A stretch of 64,000 nucleotides of DNA from Roseiarcus sp963833955 (GTDB lineage: Bacteria > Pseudomonadota > Alphaproteobacteria > Rhizobiales > Beijerinckiaceae), in the NCBI GenBank assembly GCA_963833955.1, contig CAWHZY010000015.1, positions 519,585 to 583,584 of the forward strand, given 5' to 3'. The position numbers and the translations under genes are program-made. Below the pieces are notes generated by a model, which did not search any database, was not told the DNA's origin, and saw nothing but the letters and a program-made list of their open reading frames with translations. Of the stretch, positions 27,537-36,401 are shown piece after piece. Position 1 is the first letter of the stretch. Each line of letters begins with the position of its first letter.

Positions 27537-27694
27537 GTCATGGCCGGGCTTGACCCGGCCATCCACGCCGCTCAGCTTTCTAAGGCGAGCCGGAACTCGT
27601 CCGCCCAAGGGGCCGAAGAGCGCACGGGAAGCGCGCTTGCCCGCGATCGTGCGGATGGAGAGACGTGGATGGCCGGGTCAAGCCCGGCCATGAC
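27537..27694. repeat. Interspersed inverted repeat with 31-base perfect arms (CATGGCCGGG type)
   Basis: The left arm at 27537-27567 and right arm at 27664-27694 are perfect reverse complements, each itself containing GGCCGGG...CCCGGCC. This class is widespread in Rhizobiales. On the minus strand it encodes peptides like SWPGLTRPSTS, a tell-tale of repeat-derived protein tails. It supplies the C-terminal extension and stop of the MFS-kinase fusion. Confidence 0.85.
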
Positions 27695-29613
27695 GGTTGA
27701 GGGCGGTGGCCCTCGGAAACGTCGGCCGGACTTATAGAGCGGCGCGCAGAGGGTGCAACCCGGCTCGCGATCCTTAAGACAAGGTTGAGCGCGGCGATGA
27801 CGGCGGCGACTTCCTCCTCCGCTGAGCCGCCCGCATCGACAGTCACGAGTCCCGGCTCGTCCGGCGTCGGCTCCTCCAGCGTGTCGAACTGGCTGCGCAG
27901 CAGCGAGGCCGGCATATATTCGTGATGTCGTGCGGCGACCCGCGACGCGATCAGCGCTTCCGATCCTTTCAGATAGATGAAGCGAGCGTCGGGCCGCGCG
28001 GCGCGGATGCGGTCGCGGTAGGCGCGCTTGAGCGCCGAGCAGGTCAGTACGCCCGACTTTCCTTCGGCGGCCCAGCTTTTAAGCTCCTCGCCGATTCGAT
28101 CGAGCCAGGGGCCGCGGTCGGCGTCGGTCAGCGGGATTCCCCGCCGCATCTTCTCGACATTGGCCGGAGGATGCAGCCGGTCGCCTTCCATGAACGGCCA
28201 GCCGAGCTCTTTGGCGAGCCGCTCGGCGACGGTCGTCTTGCCGCTGCCCGACACGCCCATGACGACCAGGGCGGATCCGTTCCTGGCGTGGTTCATCGTC
28301 GCTTCACGCGGGCGAGGAGCGGCCGCGACCGCGTCCGGCTCGGGGATCGGTTCGATCCTTCCGAGCACGACGACGAAGAAGAAGATGCCGACCAGGAGCA
28401 CGATTCCCGCCACCAGGAACGCGAGCGAAAAGGAATTCGTCGCGCCGACAACGAATCCGGTGACCGCTGGCGCGATCGCGCCCATGAGATTGTTGAAGAA
28501 GTTCATCACGCCGCCGATCGTTCCCGTGCCGCCCCTGGGAGCAATGAGCGAGGGGATCGACCACCCGACCGGCGCCGCCGCCGCCAGCCCGCTGAGCGCA
28601 ATGGTGATCCAGACGATCGCCCATACCGGGCTCGTCGTCATCGTCGCGCCGAACACAGCGAGGCCGAGAACCATGCCGCCGACCAGCACCGCCTTGCGCG
28701 TCTTCGTGTCATCGTAGCCCTTGGCGAGCAGGTGATCGATGAGCCAGCCGCCGACGACGAGATCGGAGACGGTCGCGAAAGCCCACGGAATCGCCGCATA
28801 GCCCGCCGACTTGATGATGCTCATGTGCATCTCGCTGACCAGATAGCCGGGCAGCCAGGTCAGGAAAAGGTAGAACGAATAGCCGTAAGCGGCGAAGCCG
28901 ATGGTGAGCCCCCATACTTTGCGATTGCGCAAGAGGTACCCCAACATGCCGATGGGGCTCGCCTCGGACTCGCCCTCGGGCGTCGCGCCACCCGTGCGGA
29001 TATAGTCGCGCTCCTCACGGCTGAGCTTCGGATCGGCGCTCGGATCGCGGTAGATGAACCAGTAAGCGAGAAAGTAAACGAAGCTAAGGATCGCGGTGAG
29101 GCCGAAGCCCCACCGCCAGCCGAAGGTCACGACGGCTACCGCCACCAAGGGCACGCCAATGACGTTGGAGAATTTCGCCGCGGCGTCGAAGATCGAGGTG
29201 GCCCTCGCGCGCTCGCCGCGCGGGAACCAATAGCCGGTGGCCTTGGAATTGGCCGGAAAGGCTGGCGCTTCCGCGACGCCGAGCAGGACACGCGCCGCGA
29301 AGATCGAGCCGAAGCCGGTCGCGAACGCGACCACGCCCGAGGCGACGCCCCAAAGAAACGCGCCAATGCGGCTCACCGTCGTGACGCCGAGCCGGTCGAG
29401 CACGATTCCCACCGGGATCTGCAGAATCGCGTAGGACCAGAAGAAGGCGCTGAACAGCAATCCCAGATCGCCGGGCGTCAGGCCGAACTCCTGCTGGAGT
29501 TGAGGCGCCGCGACCGAGATGTTCACACGGTCGAAATAATTGATGAGAATGCCGACCCCGAGCAGGGCCCCGATTCCCCACCGCCGCCGGCCTATGATTG
29601 GCGCTTCCGCCAT
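27580..29613 (-). CDS. MFS sugar-acid transporter fused to gluconokinase
   Basis: One 677-residue frame joins two enzymes. Residues 1-420 form a 12-helix MFS transporter of the anion:cation (glucarate/galactonate) type, with NYFDRVNISVAAP at the start. Residues 440-610 form a complete gluconokinase: Walker A VMGVSGSGKTT (451-461), FMEGDRLHPPANVEKMRRGIPL and a LLRSQFDTLEEP segment. It would couple uptake of a sugar acid to phosphorylation at the membrane. Met440 (28296) could also start a separate kinase. The last 65 residues come from an inverted repeat (SWPGLTRPSTS) and are probably not functional. Confidence 0.85.
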   Translation of the reverse strand: MAEAPIIGRRRWGIGALLGVGILINYFDRVNISVAAPQLQQEFGLTPGDLGLLFSAFFWSYAILQIPVGIVLDRLGVTTVSRIGAFLWGVASGVVAFATGFGSIFAARVLLGVAEAPAFPANSKATGYWFPRGERARATSIFDAAAKFSNVIGVPLVAVAVVTFGWRWGFGLTAILSFVYFLAYWFIYRDPSADPKLSREERDYIRTGGATPEGESEASPIGMLGYLLRNRKVWGLTIGFAAYGYSFYLFLTWLPGYLVSEMHMSIIKSAGYAAIPWAFATVSDLVVGGWLIDHLLAKGYDDTKTRKAVLVGGMVLGLAVFGATMTTSPVWAIVWITIALSGLAAAAPVGWSIPSLIAPRGGTGTIGGVMNFFNNLMGAIAPAVTGFVVGATNSFSLAFLVAGIVLLVGIFFFVVVLGRIEPIPEPDAVAAAPRPREATMNHARNGSALVVMGVSGSGKTTVAERLAKELGWPFMEGDRLHPPANVEKMRRGIPLTDADRGPWLDRIGEELKSWAAEGKSGVLTCSALKRAYRDRIRAARPDARFIYLKGSEALIASRVAARHHEYMPASLLRSQFDTLEEPTPDEPGLVTVDAGGSAEEEVAAVIAALNLVLRIASRVAPSARRSISPADVSEGHRPQPSWPGLTRPSTSLHPHDRGQARFPCALRPLGRTSSGSP

Positions 29614-29750
29614 GGCGTCTCCTCCGCGGAAGCAGGAGACTCTTCGCCTTGGCCGTTGTCAATCAGCGCCGGTCACTCGACGGGGGTAGCGAAGGCAATT
29701 CGGGCGGCGTGGTGAAAGCGCAACAAGCTGCCGTCCTGACCCGGCCGAAA

Positions 29751-30425
29751 TCATAAACGCCTCACGTCCTCACGATCGCCCTTTGGCCAGATGACGCGCC
29801 TGGCCACTTCGATGACGATGAGCGTAACAAGCCCGCCAAGCAGCACGTCGCTAATGTAGTGGCCGCCGAAGGCCAGGCGCAGCAGGCTCGCCCCAAAGCC
29901 GAAGGCGAAGGCGGCGAGAATGGCGGGAGCGCGCCAGGGCGGGGGAAGCACGCTCGCCGGCGCGACCATCCAGAAGCCGGTCGAGGCTTCGCCCGAGACG
30001 AACGAACAGTTCTTCTTGCAGCCGCCGTTGTCGTCATACCAGGGCATGAAAGGGCTCGGCCCGTTGAAGTCCTGGGTCTGGATCGGGCGGGGACGATGCC
30101 AATGGTCCTTGAAGCCAAGGTTGACGATGAGGCCCGGCCCGATGATCATCGTGGCGATGAGAAAGATCATCGCTCGGCCGCTCGGCGCCCAGCGGAGCCT
30201 GACACCCCGATGCTTCGCGAGCCATAAAGCCGCATAGGCCGCCAGCACGACGAACGGCGTCACCCGGAAAAAATCGCGGCCGAAGCGCTCGAAGTCGTTA
30301 CGTCCGAAGAAGCCGCCGCCGTGATAGAAGGCGCGCGCGCCCGCAAGGTCGAGGTCGGGCCAGATGGCGAAGACGACAAGCGTCAGCGCGGCGAGCACAA
30401 TGTAGGCGGAAAGTGCTTTGCTCAT
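29751..30425 (-). CDS. PAP2-family membrane phosphatase
   Basis: This 224-residue polytopic protein carries all three PAP2 signatures: KDHWHRPRP (motif 1), SGEAST (motif 2) and RLAFGGHYISDVLLGG (motif 3). These supply the catalytic His and phosphate-binding Arg/Lys residues. Such proteins dephosphorylate lipid phosphates at the periplasmic face, for example phosphatidylglycerophosphate, undecaprenyl pyrophosphate or lipid A (LpxE/LpxF-like). The sequence alone does not separate these. It is ten bases from the next broken SDR gene on the same strand. Confidence 0.88.
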   Translation of the reverse strand: MSKALSAYIVLAALTLVVFAIWPDLDLAGARAFYHGGGFFGRNDFERFGRDFFRVTPFVVLAAYAALWLAKHRGVRLRWAPSGRAMIFLIATMIIGPGLIVNLGFKDHWHRPRPIQTQDFNGPSPFMPWYDDNGGCKKNCSFVSGEASTGFWMVAPASVLPPPWRAPAILAAFAFGFGASLLRLAFGGHYISDVLLGGLVTLIVIEVARRVIWPKGDREDVRRL

Positions 30426-30434
30426 CTGTCGCGA

Positions 30435-31068
30435 TCAGACCACGCGGTAGGTCTGGCCGTTCTCGGAGCCTTCGATGCTGCGGCTGAAGGCGCGGGCGGC
30501 GCGGGCGACCGGCACGGGATCGTGACCGCGAAAGAACGGCCCGAAGGCGCCCATGGATTCCTCAAACACGGTCGGGCTCACCGCATTGATGCGGATGCCG
30601 AGGGGCATCTCGATCGCGGCCGCCATCGCGAACGCCTCGATGGCCGCATTGACCATGCTGGCGGACGAACCCGCAACGATAGGCGTCCGCGAGAGCACCC
30701 CGGCGATCAGCGTGATCGAGCCGTGGTCGTTGATGTGGTCGCGGGCGGCCAGCGCCAGATTGACCTGGCCCATGAGCTTGTCGGTCAGCCCCAATCCGTA
30801 GGAAGACTTTTCCAGCCCCGCGAGTTTGATCGCGGAAAGGGGATGCCAGTTCACGGCGCCCGGCGGCGCAGGCGACGGCGTCCAGCGGCCCCGCCGCTTT
30901 CAGGCCCGCTACGATGCTCGCGGGATTGGCGATGTCGATGCGAATGTCACCCGAATTCGATCCGGCGGACACGATGTCATGGCGCGGCGAAAGCTCGGCC
31001 ACGATCGCGCGCCCCAGCACTCCGCTTGCGCCGATGAGGAGAATGCGAAGCCGTTGCGACTCAGGCAT
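30435..31068 (-). pseudogene. Short SDR-family protein with one frameshift
   Basis: The N-terminal frame from ATG 31068 gives ILLIGASGVLGRAIVAEL, then a Rossmann fold up to LDAVACAAG. The homology continues in the frame of 30435-30854 with VNWHPLSAIKL, DHGSITLIAGVLS, the short-type SDR core MVNAAIEAFAMAAA and INAVSPTVFEES. The span of 634 bases is one over a multiple of three. Removing one G from the GGG near 30857 restores GAVNW and a 210-residue protein. The ATG at 31101 is an alternative start. Confidence 0.8.
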
Positions 31069-31123
31069 CAGGTTGTTCTTCCGTTGAAAGTATGGGCGCA
31101 TCGCGCAAGGGGGCGAATCTGGG

Positions 31124-32239
31124 TTACGGGCCGGGCTTTCGCAATGTCGAGACGAAGTCGATGAGGTTGCCCATGGCGATATTGACGTCGATCAGGTGCC
31201 AACCCCAGCTCTTGAGAAGGCGCCCGTCCACGACGAGGTCGCCGGGGAGGGTCGCCGGCCAGACGCTACCCGCCGGGGGTGCGTTGATCGAGACCGAAAG
31301 ATAAGAGGCCGTCGGCCCCTCGACGCAATGGCCTGACGCGATTCCCGGCAGCGACACGAACGGCGCCTCGAGCGGCTTGACGAACGCCGCCCAGCCTGGA
31401 TCGAGCGGCGGCTTGCCAAGCAGGTTCGTCTGGGTCGCGAGAATGGGATCGAGCTTAGCCCCGGCAAGCGCGGCGGGATCGGTGCAAGCGATCTCCATGC
31501 CTGGCGTTTCGGGATGGGTGAAACGAGAATCGTCGGGCGGGAGCGCAGTCGCCGGGAAGGTCTCGTAGGCGACGACGCAGCCGTTCTGCCCCGCCGCGCG
31601 GCAGAGCGGGATCGTCTTGAACGTCCCGCCGACGTCCTTGCCTTCCGGGACCTCGACGTCGAATCCGAGGATGAGGGCGCCGGCGAGGAGGCGCTGCTCG
31701 GGCTTGCCCTCGATCTCATGCGCGATGAGCCGCGCCAGGATTCGCGCGCCCTGCGAATGGCCGATCAGCACGACCGGACGGCCCTCGTTGTCATGCGCGA
31801 GATAGTGTCGCCACGCCGCGCGCACATCCTCATACGGAAGCTTGAAATCCACGGGGAGCGGCTCGTGTCGGAGCACGGCCTCGACGCCGGCGATCGTCAC
31901 CTGCCGGTAGATGGGCGCGAACGGCCGGCAGACCGAGGCGAAGGCCGCGAATTGCTGCGCGACCGCCCGCTGCTCACCGGGTCCGGCGGTCATGCCGCTG
32001 TTGCCAGCCGGATCTTCGGAGACGGTGGGATAGACGTAGAAGCAGTCGATCGGCGCTGCGGGGTTCGGCTTGAAAACCCGGGTTGTGCGCGAGCCGTCGC
32101 TTTGGGCGACCGTTGCGGCCACGGGGGCGGCGCAGAGGTCGGACGCGCCCGGGCGGCAGAGCCAGGCTTCGGGCCGTGCATAGGGGTCATCATCCGCCGC
32201 GCGCGCCGGCCCGGCGACGCTCGCGAGATAAGACGCCAA
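31124..32239 (-). CDS. DUF3089-family exported hydrolase
   Basis: This probable secreted esterase of the alpha/beta-hydrolase fold has the nucleophile Ser162 in LIGHSQGARIL. DUF3089 landmarks are IDCFYVYPTVSEDPAGNS, FAPIYRQVTIAG and ASGHCVEG. The N-terminus is doubtful. The first usable codon is TTG 32239, which truncates the signal peptide. The frame continues upstream as GTVRGWLIAAAGLASYLASVAG, which would complete a good signal. An ATG with a plausible N-terminus (MAKVYATR) lies at 32307 in another frame, so a small indel near 32285 may be present. Confidence 0.8.
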   Translation of the reverse strand: MASYLASVAGPARAADDDPYARPEAWLCRPGASDLCAAPVAATVAQSDGSRTTRVFKPNPAAPIDCFYVYPTVSEDPAGNSGMTAGPGEQRAVAQQFAAFASVCRPFAPIYRQVTIAGVEAVLRHEPLPVDFKLPYEDVRAAWRHYLAHDNEGRPVVLIGHSQGARILARLIAHEIEGKPEQRLLAGALILGFDVEVPEGKDVGGTFKTIPLCRAAGQNGCVVAYETFPATALPPDDSRFTHPETPGMEIACTDPAALAGAKLDPILATQTNLLGKPPLDPGWAAFVKPLEAPFVSLPGIASGHCVEGPTASYLSVSINAPPAGSVWPATLPGDLVVDGRLLKSWGWHLIDVNIAMGNLIDFVSTLRKPGP

Positions 32240-32448
32240 TCCAGCCGCGGCGATCAGCCAGCCCCGGACGGTCCCGGCGTCGCGCGGGTTGCGTAAACTT
32301 TGGCCATCGACACTCCAGCCGCAAAAGCGGGCCCCGCTGGCGGCCGGAAGCTAGCGGCAACCGGCGAGGAGCGCCAGCGACCCGCTCAACCCAGTTGCCA
32401 TGCGTAAGGAGCGCCCTGTAAACCGGCCGCGAAACTGGAGAGGCGTTC

Positions 32449-33423
32449 ATGGTTCGGCTCGACGACAAGCTCGCGCGCATTCACAGCGGCGCCTATCGGC
32501 GTTCGGATTTCATCATCGCGGACGCCAAGGACCCCGATATGGGGCCGGGCCTGCATGCGGTTGGGCCGGGGCGCGGCGAGGGGCGTTTCAAGACGCGCGC
32601 CGAGTTCCTCGATTCGGTCGAGAAGATCGTCAAGCAGGACGTCGTCGACATCATGCTGACCTCGGTCTCGAATCTGGAAAGCCTCGTCAAGCGCAACGTC
32701 TTCGCCGGAACCGGGGTCAAGCCCGTGATCCGCGCCAATGACACGACCGACGTCTGGCGCCATCGCGGCGCGTCTTTTCATAACCAGCCGTCGCGGCCGT
32801 TCCGCACCGCATCGCTCAGCCATGTGAAGCCGCTGACCGACCTTGGGCTCTATTCGATCACCTTCACCAATGACATCGAGGCCGACCATGTCTCGCTCGA
32901 GGCGTTCACGGATTTTCGTGACGATGCCGAAGCCAATGATTTTTCTTATTTCCTCGAGGTGTTCAATCCGAATGTCGAGCGCGGCCTGACGCCGGAGATG
33001 GTGCCTCAGTTCGTCAACGACGCGATCGTCCGATGCCTCGCCGGCCTCACCGAGGCGGAGCGGCCAAAATTCCTCAAGATCGTCTATAACGGCCCAAGAG
33101 CGCTCGAGGAGCTGGCGTCGTTCGACCCTAGCCTCGTGGTCGGGGTGCTGGGCGGCGGGGCCGGCACGACCCGCGACTGTTTCGAGCTCATTCATCAGGC
33201 GGAGAAATATGGCGCGCGGGTCGCGCTGTTCGGCCGCAAGATCAACCTCGCGGAATCCCCGCTCGACATCGTGCGGCTCATGCGCGCGGTCGCCGACGGC
33301 GCCATGACCCCGCTCGAGGCGGTCAAGGACTACCACGCGGCGCTCGAGAAGCAGGGTCTGAAACCGGCGCGCGAGATCGCGATCGACAGCGCGATCACGG
33401 AAACTGTCCTCAAGTCGGGCTGA
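32449..33423 (+). CDS. TIM-barrel protein resembling class I aldolases (DeoC/LsrF-like)
   Basis: This 324-residue cytoplasmic protein begins MVRLDDKLARIHSGAYRRSDF. The C-terminal half resembles DhnA/LsrF/LacD-type aldolases: FLKIVYNGPRALEELASF, where the Lys could be the Schiff-base residue, then VVGVLGGGAGTTRDCFELI and GARVALFGRKINLAESP, the phosphate-binding end of a TIM barrel. The assignment is by pattern only. It is three bases upstream of a PfkB kinase gene, so the pair probably phosphorylates and then cleaves a sugar or related compound. Confidence 0.7.
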   Translation: MVRLDDKLARIHSGAYRRSDFIIADAKDPDMGPGLHAVGPGRGEGRFKTRAEFLDSVEKIVKQDVVDIMLTSVSNLESLVKRNVFAGTGVKPVIRANDTTDVWRHRGASFHNQPSRPFRTASLSHVKPLTDLGLYSITFTNDIEADHVSLEAFTDFRDDAEANDFSYFLEVFNPNVERGLTPEMVPQFVNDAIVRCLAGLTEAERPKFLKIVYNGPRALEELASFDPSLVVGVLGGGAGTTRDCFELIHQAEKYGARVALFGRKINLAESPLDIVRLMRAVADGAMTPLEAVKDYHAALEKQGLKPAREIAIDSAITETVLKSG

Positions 33424-33426
33424 GAG

Positions 33427-34458
33427 ATGAGCGAGCGGCGCGGCGTGCTGTCGGCCGGCACCTGGTGCGTCGACTTCAACAAGTCGATCGCGCGCTGGCC
33501 GGATGAGGACACCTCCAACGAAGTTTTTGCGATCGATCGCCAGAACGGCGGGTCTGGGTCGAACATGGCGCTCGACCTCAAGCGCCTCGATCCCGATCTG
33601 CCGGTCGAGGCGATGGGACTCGTCGGCGACGACGATCTCGGGCGCTTTCTGTTCGCGGAATGCGACGCCCGTGGCGTCGACCGCACCGCGCTTCGGGCCG
33701 TGTCGGGAGCCTCGACAATGAGCGTCGACGCTTTCAATGTCGCGTCCAACGGCCGGCGCACCCACTTCTACCATCAGGGCGTGGCGGCCGAGATGACGCC
33801 CGACGACTTCGATTTCTCGTCCACGGCCGCGAAAATTCTGCATCTGGGATTGCCGGGCGCCCACAAGGCGATGGACCAGCCATGGCAAGGCGACGCGAAT
33901 GGCTGGGTCCCCGTGCTGCGCAAGGCTCGCGCATTCGGCCTCAGCGCCAATCTCGAATTGATGACCACCCGGGCGGAGCGGCTCGCCGAGCTTGGCCGCC
34001 CCTGCCTGCCCTATCTTGATTGCCTCATCGTCAACGATTACGAGATCGGCGCCCTGGCGGGACGCGAGACGCGGCGGGCCGACGGTTCGACCGACCCGGC
34101 CGCGCTCGCGCGCGCGATCGACGACGTGCTCGCGCTCGGCTCCATGCGCTGGGCGGCGGCTCACTTCCCCGAGGGCGGGGTGGTGGTCGGGCGCGACGGA
34201 TCGCGGCTTGCGCTGGGCTCGGTCGCTCTGCCGGTGACCGCCATTATAGGCGCGAACGGCGCGGGCGACGCCTTCGCCGCCGGCCTGCTTTATGGGCTGC
34301 ACGAGCAATGGCCGATGATTGAGTGCCTTGAGCTCGGACATGCATGCGCTGCGGCGTCGATGCGGGCGGTATCGACAACGAACGGCGTGGGAACGGTCAG
34401 CGAATGCCTGGCGCTGGCGAAGCAATGGGGATTCCGGCCGCTGACGCTCGATCGCTGA
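33427..34458 (+). CDS. PfkB-family carbohydrate kinase
   Basis: This 343-residue kinase has the N-terminal glycine motif region DRQNGGSGSNMALDL, which binds the sugar. The C-terminal signature IGANGAGDAFAAGLLYGL carries the catalytic Asp and the anion hole. Divergence from fructokinase and ribokinase is considerable, so the substrate is open. It overlaps functionally with the aldolase-like gene directly upstream, with a spacer of three bases and the same strand. A histidine phosphatase and an MFS carrier follow, which together could form a small catabolic unit. Confidence 0.88.
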   Translation: MSERRGVLSAGTWCVDFNKSIARWPDEDTSNEVFAIDRQNGGSGSNMALDLKRLDPDLPVEAMGLVGDDDLGRFLFAECDARGVDRTALRAVSGASTMSVDAFNVASNGRRTHFYHQGVAAEMTPDDFDFSSTAAKILHLGLPGAHKAMDQPWQGDANGWVPVLRKARAFGLSANLELMTTRAERLAELGRPCLPYLDCLIVNDYEIGALAGRETRRADGSTDPAALARAIDDVLALGSMRWAAAHFPEGGVVVGRDGSRLALGSVALPVTAIIGANGAGDAFAAGLLYGLHEQWPMIECLELGHACAAASMRAVSTTNGVGTVSECLALAKQWGFRPLTLDR

Positions 34459-34506
34459 GCGCGCTCAAACCCGCCAGTCGAATTGTTCGAGGGGGACTGT
34501 CTCCGC

Positions 34507-35115
34507 GTGCCGGAATTTCCGCATCGCCTTATCTTCGTCCGCCACGGCGAGACGGCGTACAACGCCGAGAACCGTCTGCAGGGGCAGCTCGACATTCCTC
34601 TCAACGCGCGTGGGCGCGAGCAGGCGCGCGCGATCGGCGGAACGCTGCGGAGCCTTGTCGGACGCGAGATCGACCGTCTTGACGGGGCCCGGGCCTTTTT
34701 CGCTTCGCCCCTCGAGCGCGCGCGGGAGACAATGGAGCTTGCGCGCGCCGCAATGGGACTCGAACCCAAGCGCTATCGCCTCGACCCAGTCTTGAAAGAG
34801 CTCAGTTTCGGCGCCTGGGAAGGGCTGACCTGGCCGGAGATTGAAGTTAAAGACGCCAAAGCCTTACGGGCGCGGCGCAAGGATCGGTGGGCCTTTGTGC
34901 CCGAGGGCGGAGAAAGCTACGCCATGCTCGCGGACCGCCTGCGTCCGTGGCTCGACGGCCTCGGCGAACACGCGTTTGTGACTTCGCATGGAGGGGTCGC
35001 GCGTGTCCTTATGGCCCTGATTGCCGGGGTTCCGCAGGAGAAGGCGCTCCGCGCGCCAATCATTCAGGGGAGGGCTATCGTATTTGAGAACGGGGGCTGT
35101 CAGTGGATCGGGTAA
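34507..35115 (+). CDS. Histidine phosphatase family protein
   Basis: This phosphoglycerate-mutase-like phosphatase has 202 residues from GTG 34507, chosen because GAGGGGGA lies eleven bases ahead; a TTG at 34483 is in frame. The phosphohistidine motif FVRHGETAYN is at the N-terminus. SPLERARETMELAR, LKELSFGAWEGLTWPE (acid residue) and the second catalytic His in VTSHGGVARV complete the active site. Substrates in this family vary widely. Its 3' end overlaps the MFS gene by 13 bases. Confidence 0.88.
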   Translation: MPEFPHRLIFVRHGETAYNAENRLQGQLDIPLNARGREQARAIGGTLRSLVGREIDRLDGARAFFASPLERARETMELARAAMGLEPKRYRLDPVLKELSFGAWEGLTWPEIEVKDAKALRARRKDRWAFVPEGGESYAMLADRLRPWLDGLGEHAFVTSHGGVARVLMALIAGVPQEKALRAPIIQGRAIVFENGGCQWIG

Positions 35116-36353
35116 AGATTGCGGAGGCTGCATGTGAGCCAGCGCCTCCGCCGGCGCCGCACAAGCCGCCTCGGCCGCCGGATGTGTCGTCCAGCACCAT
35201 CCTGACCCTGGCCGCCGCCTGCGGCCTCCTTGTCGCCAACATCTATTACGCGCAACCGCTGATCGCGGAGATCGCCCGATCGCTTGGCCTTGCCAGGGGA
35301 GCCGCGGGCCTCATCGTGACAATGTCGCAGATCGGGTATGGCCTCGGCCTCCTGTTCGTCGTGCCGCTCGGCGATCTCGTCGAGAACCGCAAGCTCATCC
35401 TGATCTCGGCGACGCTCAGTGCGGTTGCGCTTGCCTGCGCGGCTTTCGCTCCGTCCGCGGGCGTCTTTCTAACCTGCGCCGCCGTGATCGGCTTGGGCTC
35501 GGTTGCGGTGCAAATCCTGATCCCGCTCGCCGCGCATCTCGCGCCCGATGCGACACGCGGGCGCGTCGTTGGCATGGTGTCGAGCGGGCTCATGATCGGC
35601 ATCATGCTGGCGCGCCCCGTTTCCAGCTTCATCGCCGCGCAATCATCATGGCGCGTGGTGTTCGGGCTGTCGGCCGCGGTGATGGTGATTCTCGCCGCCG
35701 CGCTTTCCCGTTCGTTGCCGACCCGCACGCCACGAACCACAATGACCTATGGCGAACTGATGGGCTCGATGGTCCATCTGGTGAGCGGGACCCCGATCCT
35801 GCGCCGGCGCGCCTTCATTCAGGGCTGCCTGTTCTTCGCCTTCAGCCTTTTTTGGACGACGACGCCCCTATTGCTGGCCGGGCCGCACTATGGCCTGACG
35901 CAGAATGGCATCGCGCTCTTCGCGCTCGCCGGCGTTTCCGGGGCCATCGCCGCGCCGATAGCGGGCCGGGTCGCCGATCGCGGCTGGGGGCGGCCGGCGA
36001 CCGGCGCCGCGATCGCCCTCGTGGCGCTCGCGATGCTCGGGTCGATCTTTGTCCCGCAAGGCTCGGCCGTTGCGCTCTTGTTTCTGGTCGCAGCCGCCAT
36101 CGCGGTCGATTTCGGCGTGCAGGCCAATCTCGTCTTCGGCTATCGGGCCATATTCGCGCTCGCCCCGGAGGCGCGCGGACGGCTCAACGGCGTCTACCTG
36201 TCGACGGCGTTCGTGGGCGGCGCGATAGGCTCGGCGCTCGGCGCATGGGCTTACGCGCGAGGGGGATGGCCGCTGGCGTGCTGTGTCGGGCTGACGCCGC
36301 CGCTCATTGCGCTAGCGCGGTTTCTCATCGGCGTCGTGACCGGGAAGGAATGA
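35103..36353 (+). CDS. MFS transporter (YgaY/arabinose-efflux type)
   Basis: This 416-residue inner-membrane carrier has about twelve hydrophobic helices and starts at GTG 35103 inside the previous gene. The motif ANIYYAQPLIAEIARSLG at helix 1 and the loop YGLGLLFVVPLGDLVENRK (MFS motif A) place it among the drug-efflux-like MFS proteins. A soluble proline-rich N-terminus precedes helix 1. Overlap with the phosphatase gene indicates cotranscription. The substrate is unknown. Confidence 0.88.
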   Translation: MDRVKIAEAACEPAPPPAPHKPPRPPDVSSSTILTLAAACGLLVANIYYAQPLIAEIARSLGLARGAAGLIVTMSQIGYGLGLLFVVPLGDLVENRKLILISATLSAVALACAAFAPSAGVFLTCAAVIGLGSVAVQILIPLAAHLAPDATRGRVVGMVSSGLMIGIMLARPVSSFIAAQSSWRVVFGLSAAVMVILAAALSRSLPTRTPRTTMTYGELMGSMVHLVSGTPILRRRAFIQGCLFFAFSLFWTTTPLLLAGPHYGLTQNGIALFALAGVSGAIAAPIAGRVADRGWGRPATGAAIALVALAMLGSIFVPQGSAVALLFLVAAAIAVDFGVQANLVFGYRAIFALAPEARGRLNGVYLSTAFVGGAIGSALGAWAYARGGWPLACCVGLTPPLIALARFLIGVVTGKE

Positions 36354-36401
36354 GACGGCGGCCAGCGATTGCGACGCCGGCCGCCTCTGGCTCGGGCGAG
36401 C

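Noticed and set aside
26209..27693. A 494-codon frame antisense to argG
   Set aside because: argG is certain on the other strand; no motif is seen here.
27922..29715. A 597-codon plus-strand frame over the MFS-gluconokinase gene
   Set aside because: It is a shadow of strong codon bias; the product is charged and repetitive with no membrane or catalytic pattern.
32386..34425. A 679-codon antisense frame over the aldolase-like and kinase genes
   Set aside because: The sense-strand genes are recognisable families; the antisense product has no domain and begins and ends arbitrarily.
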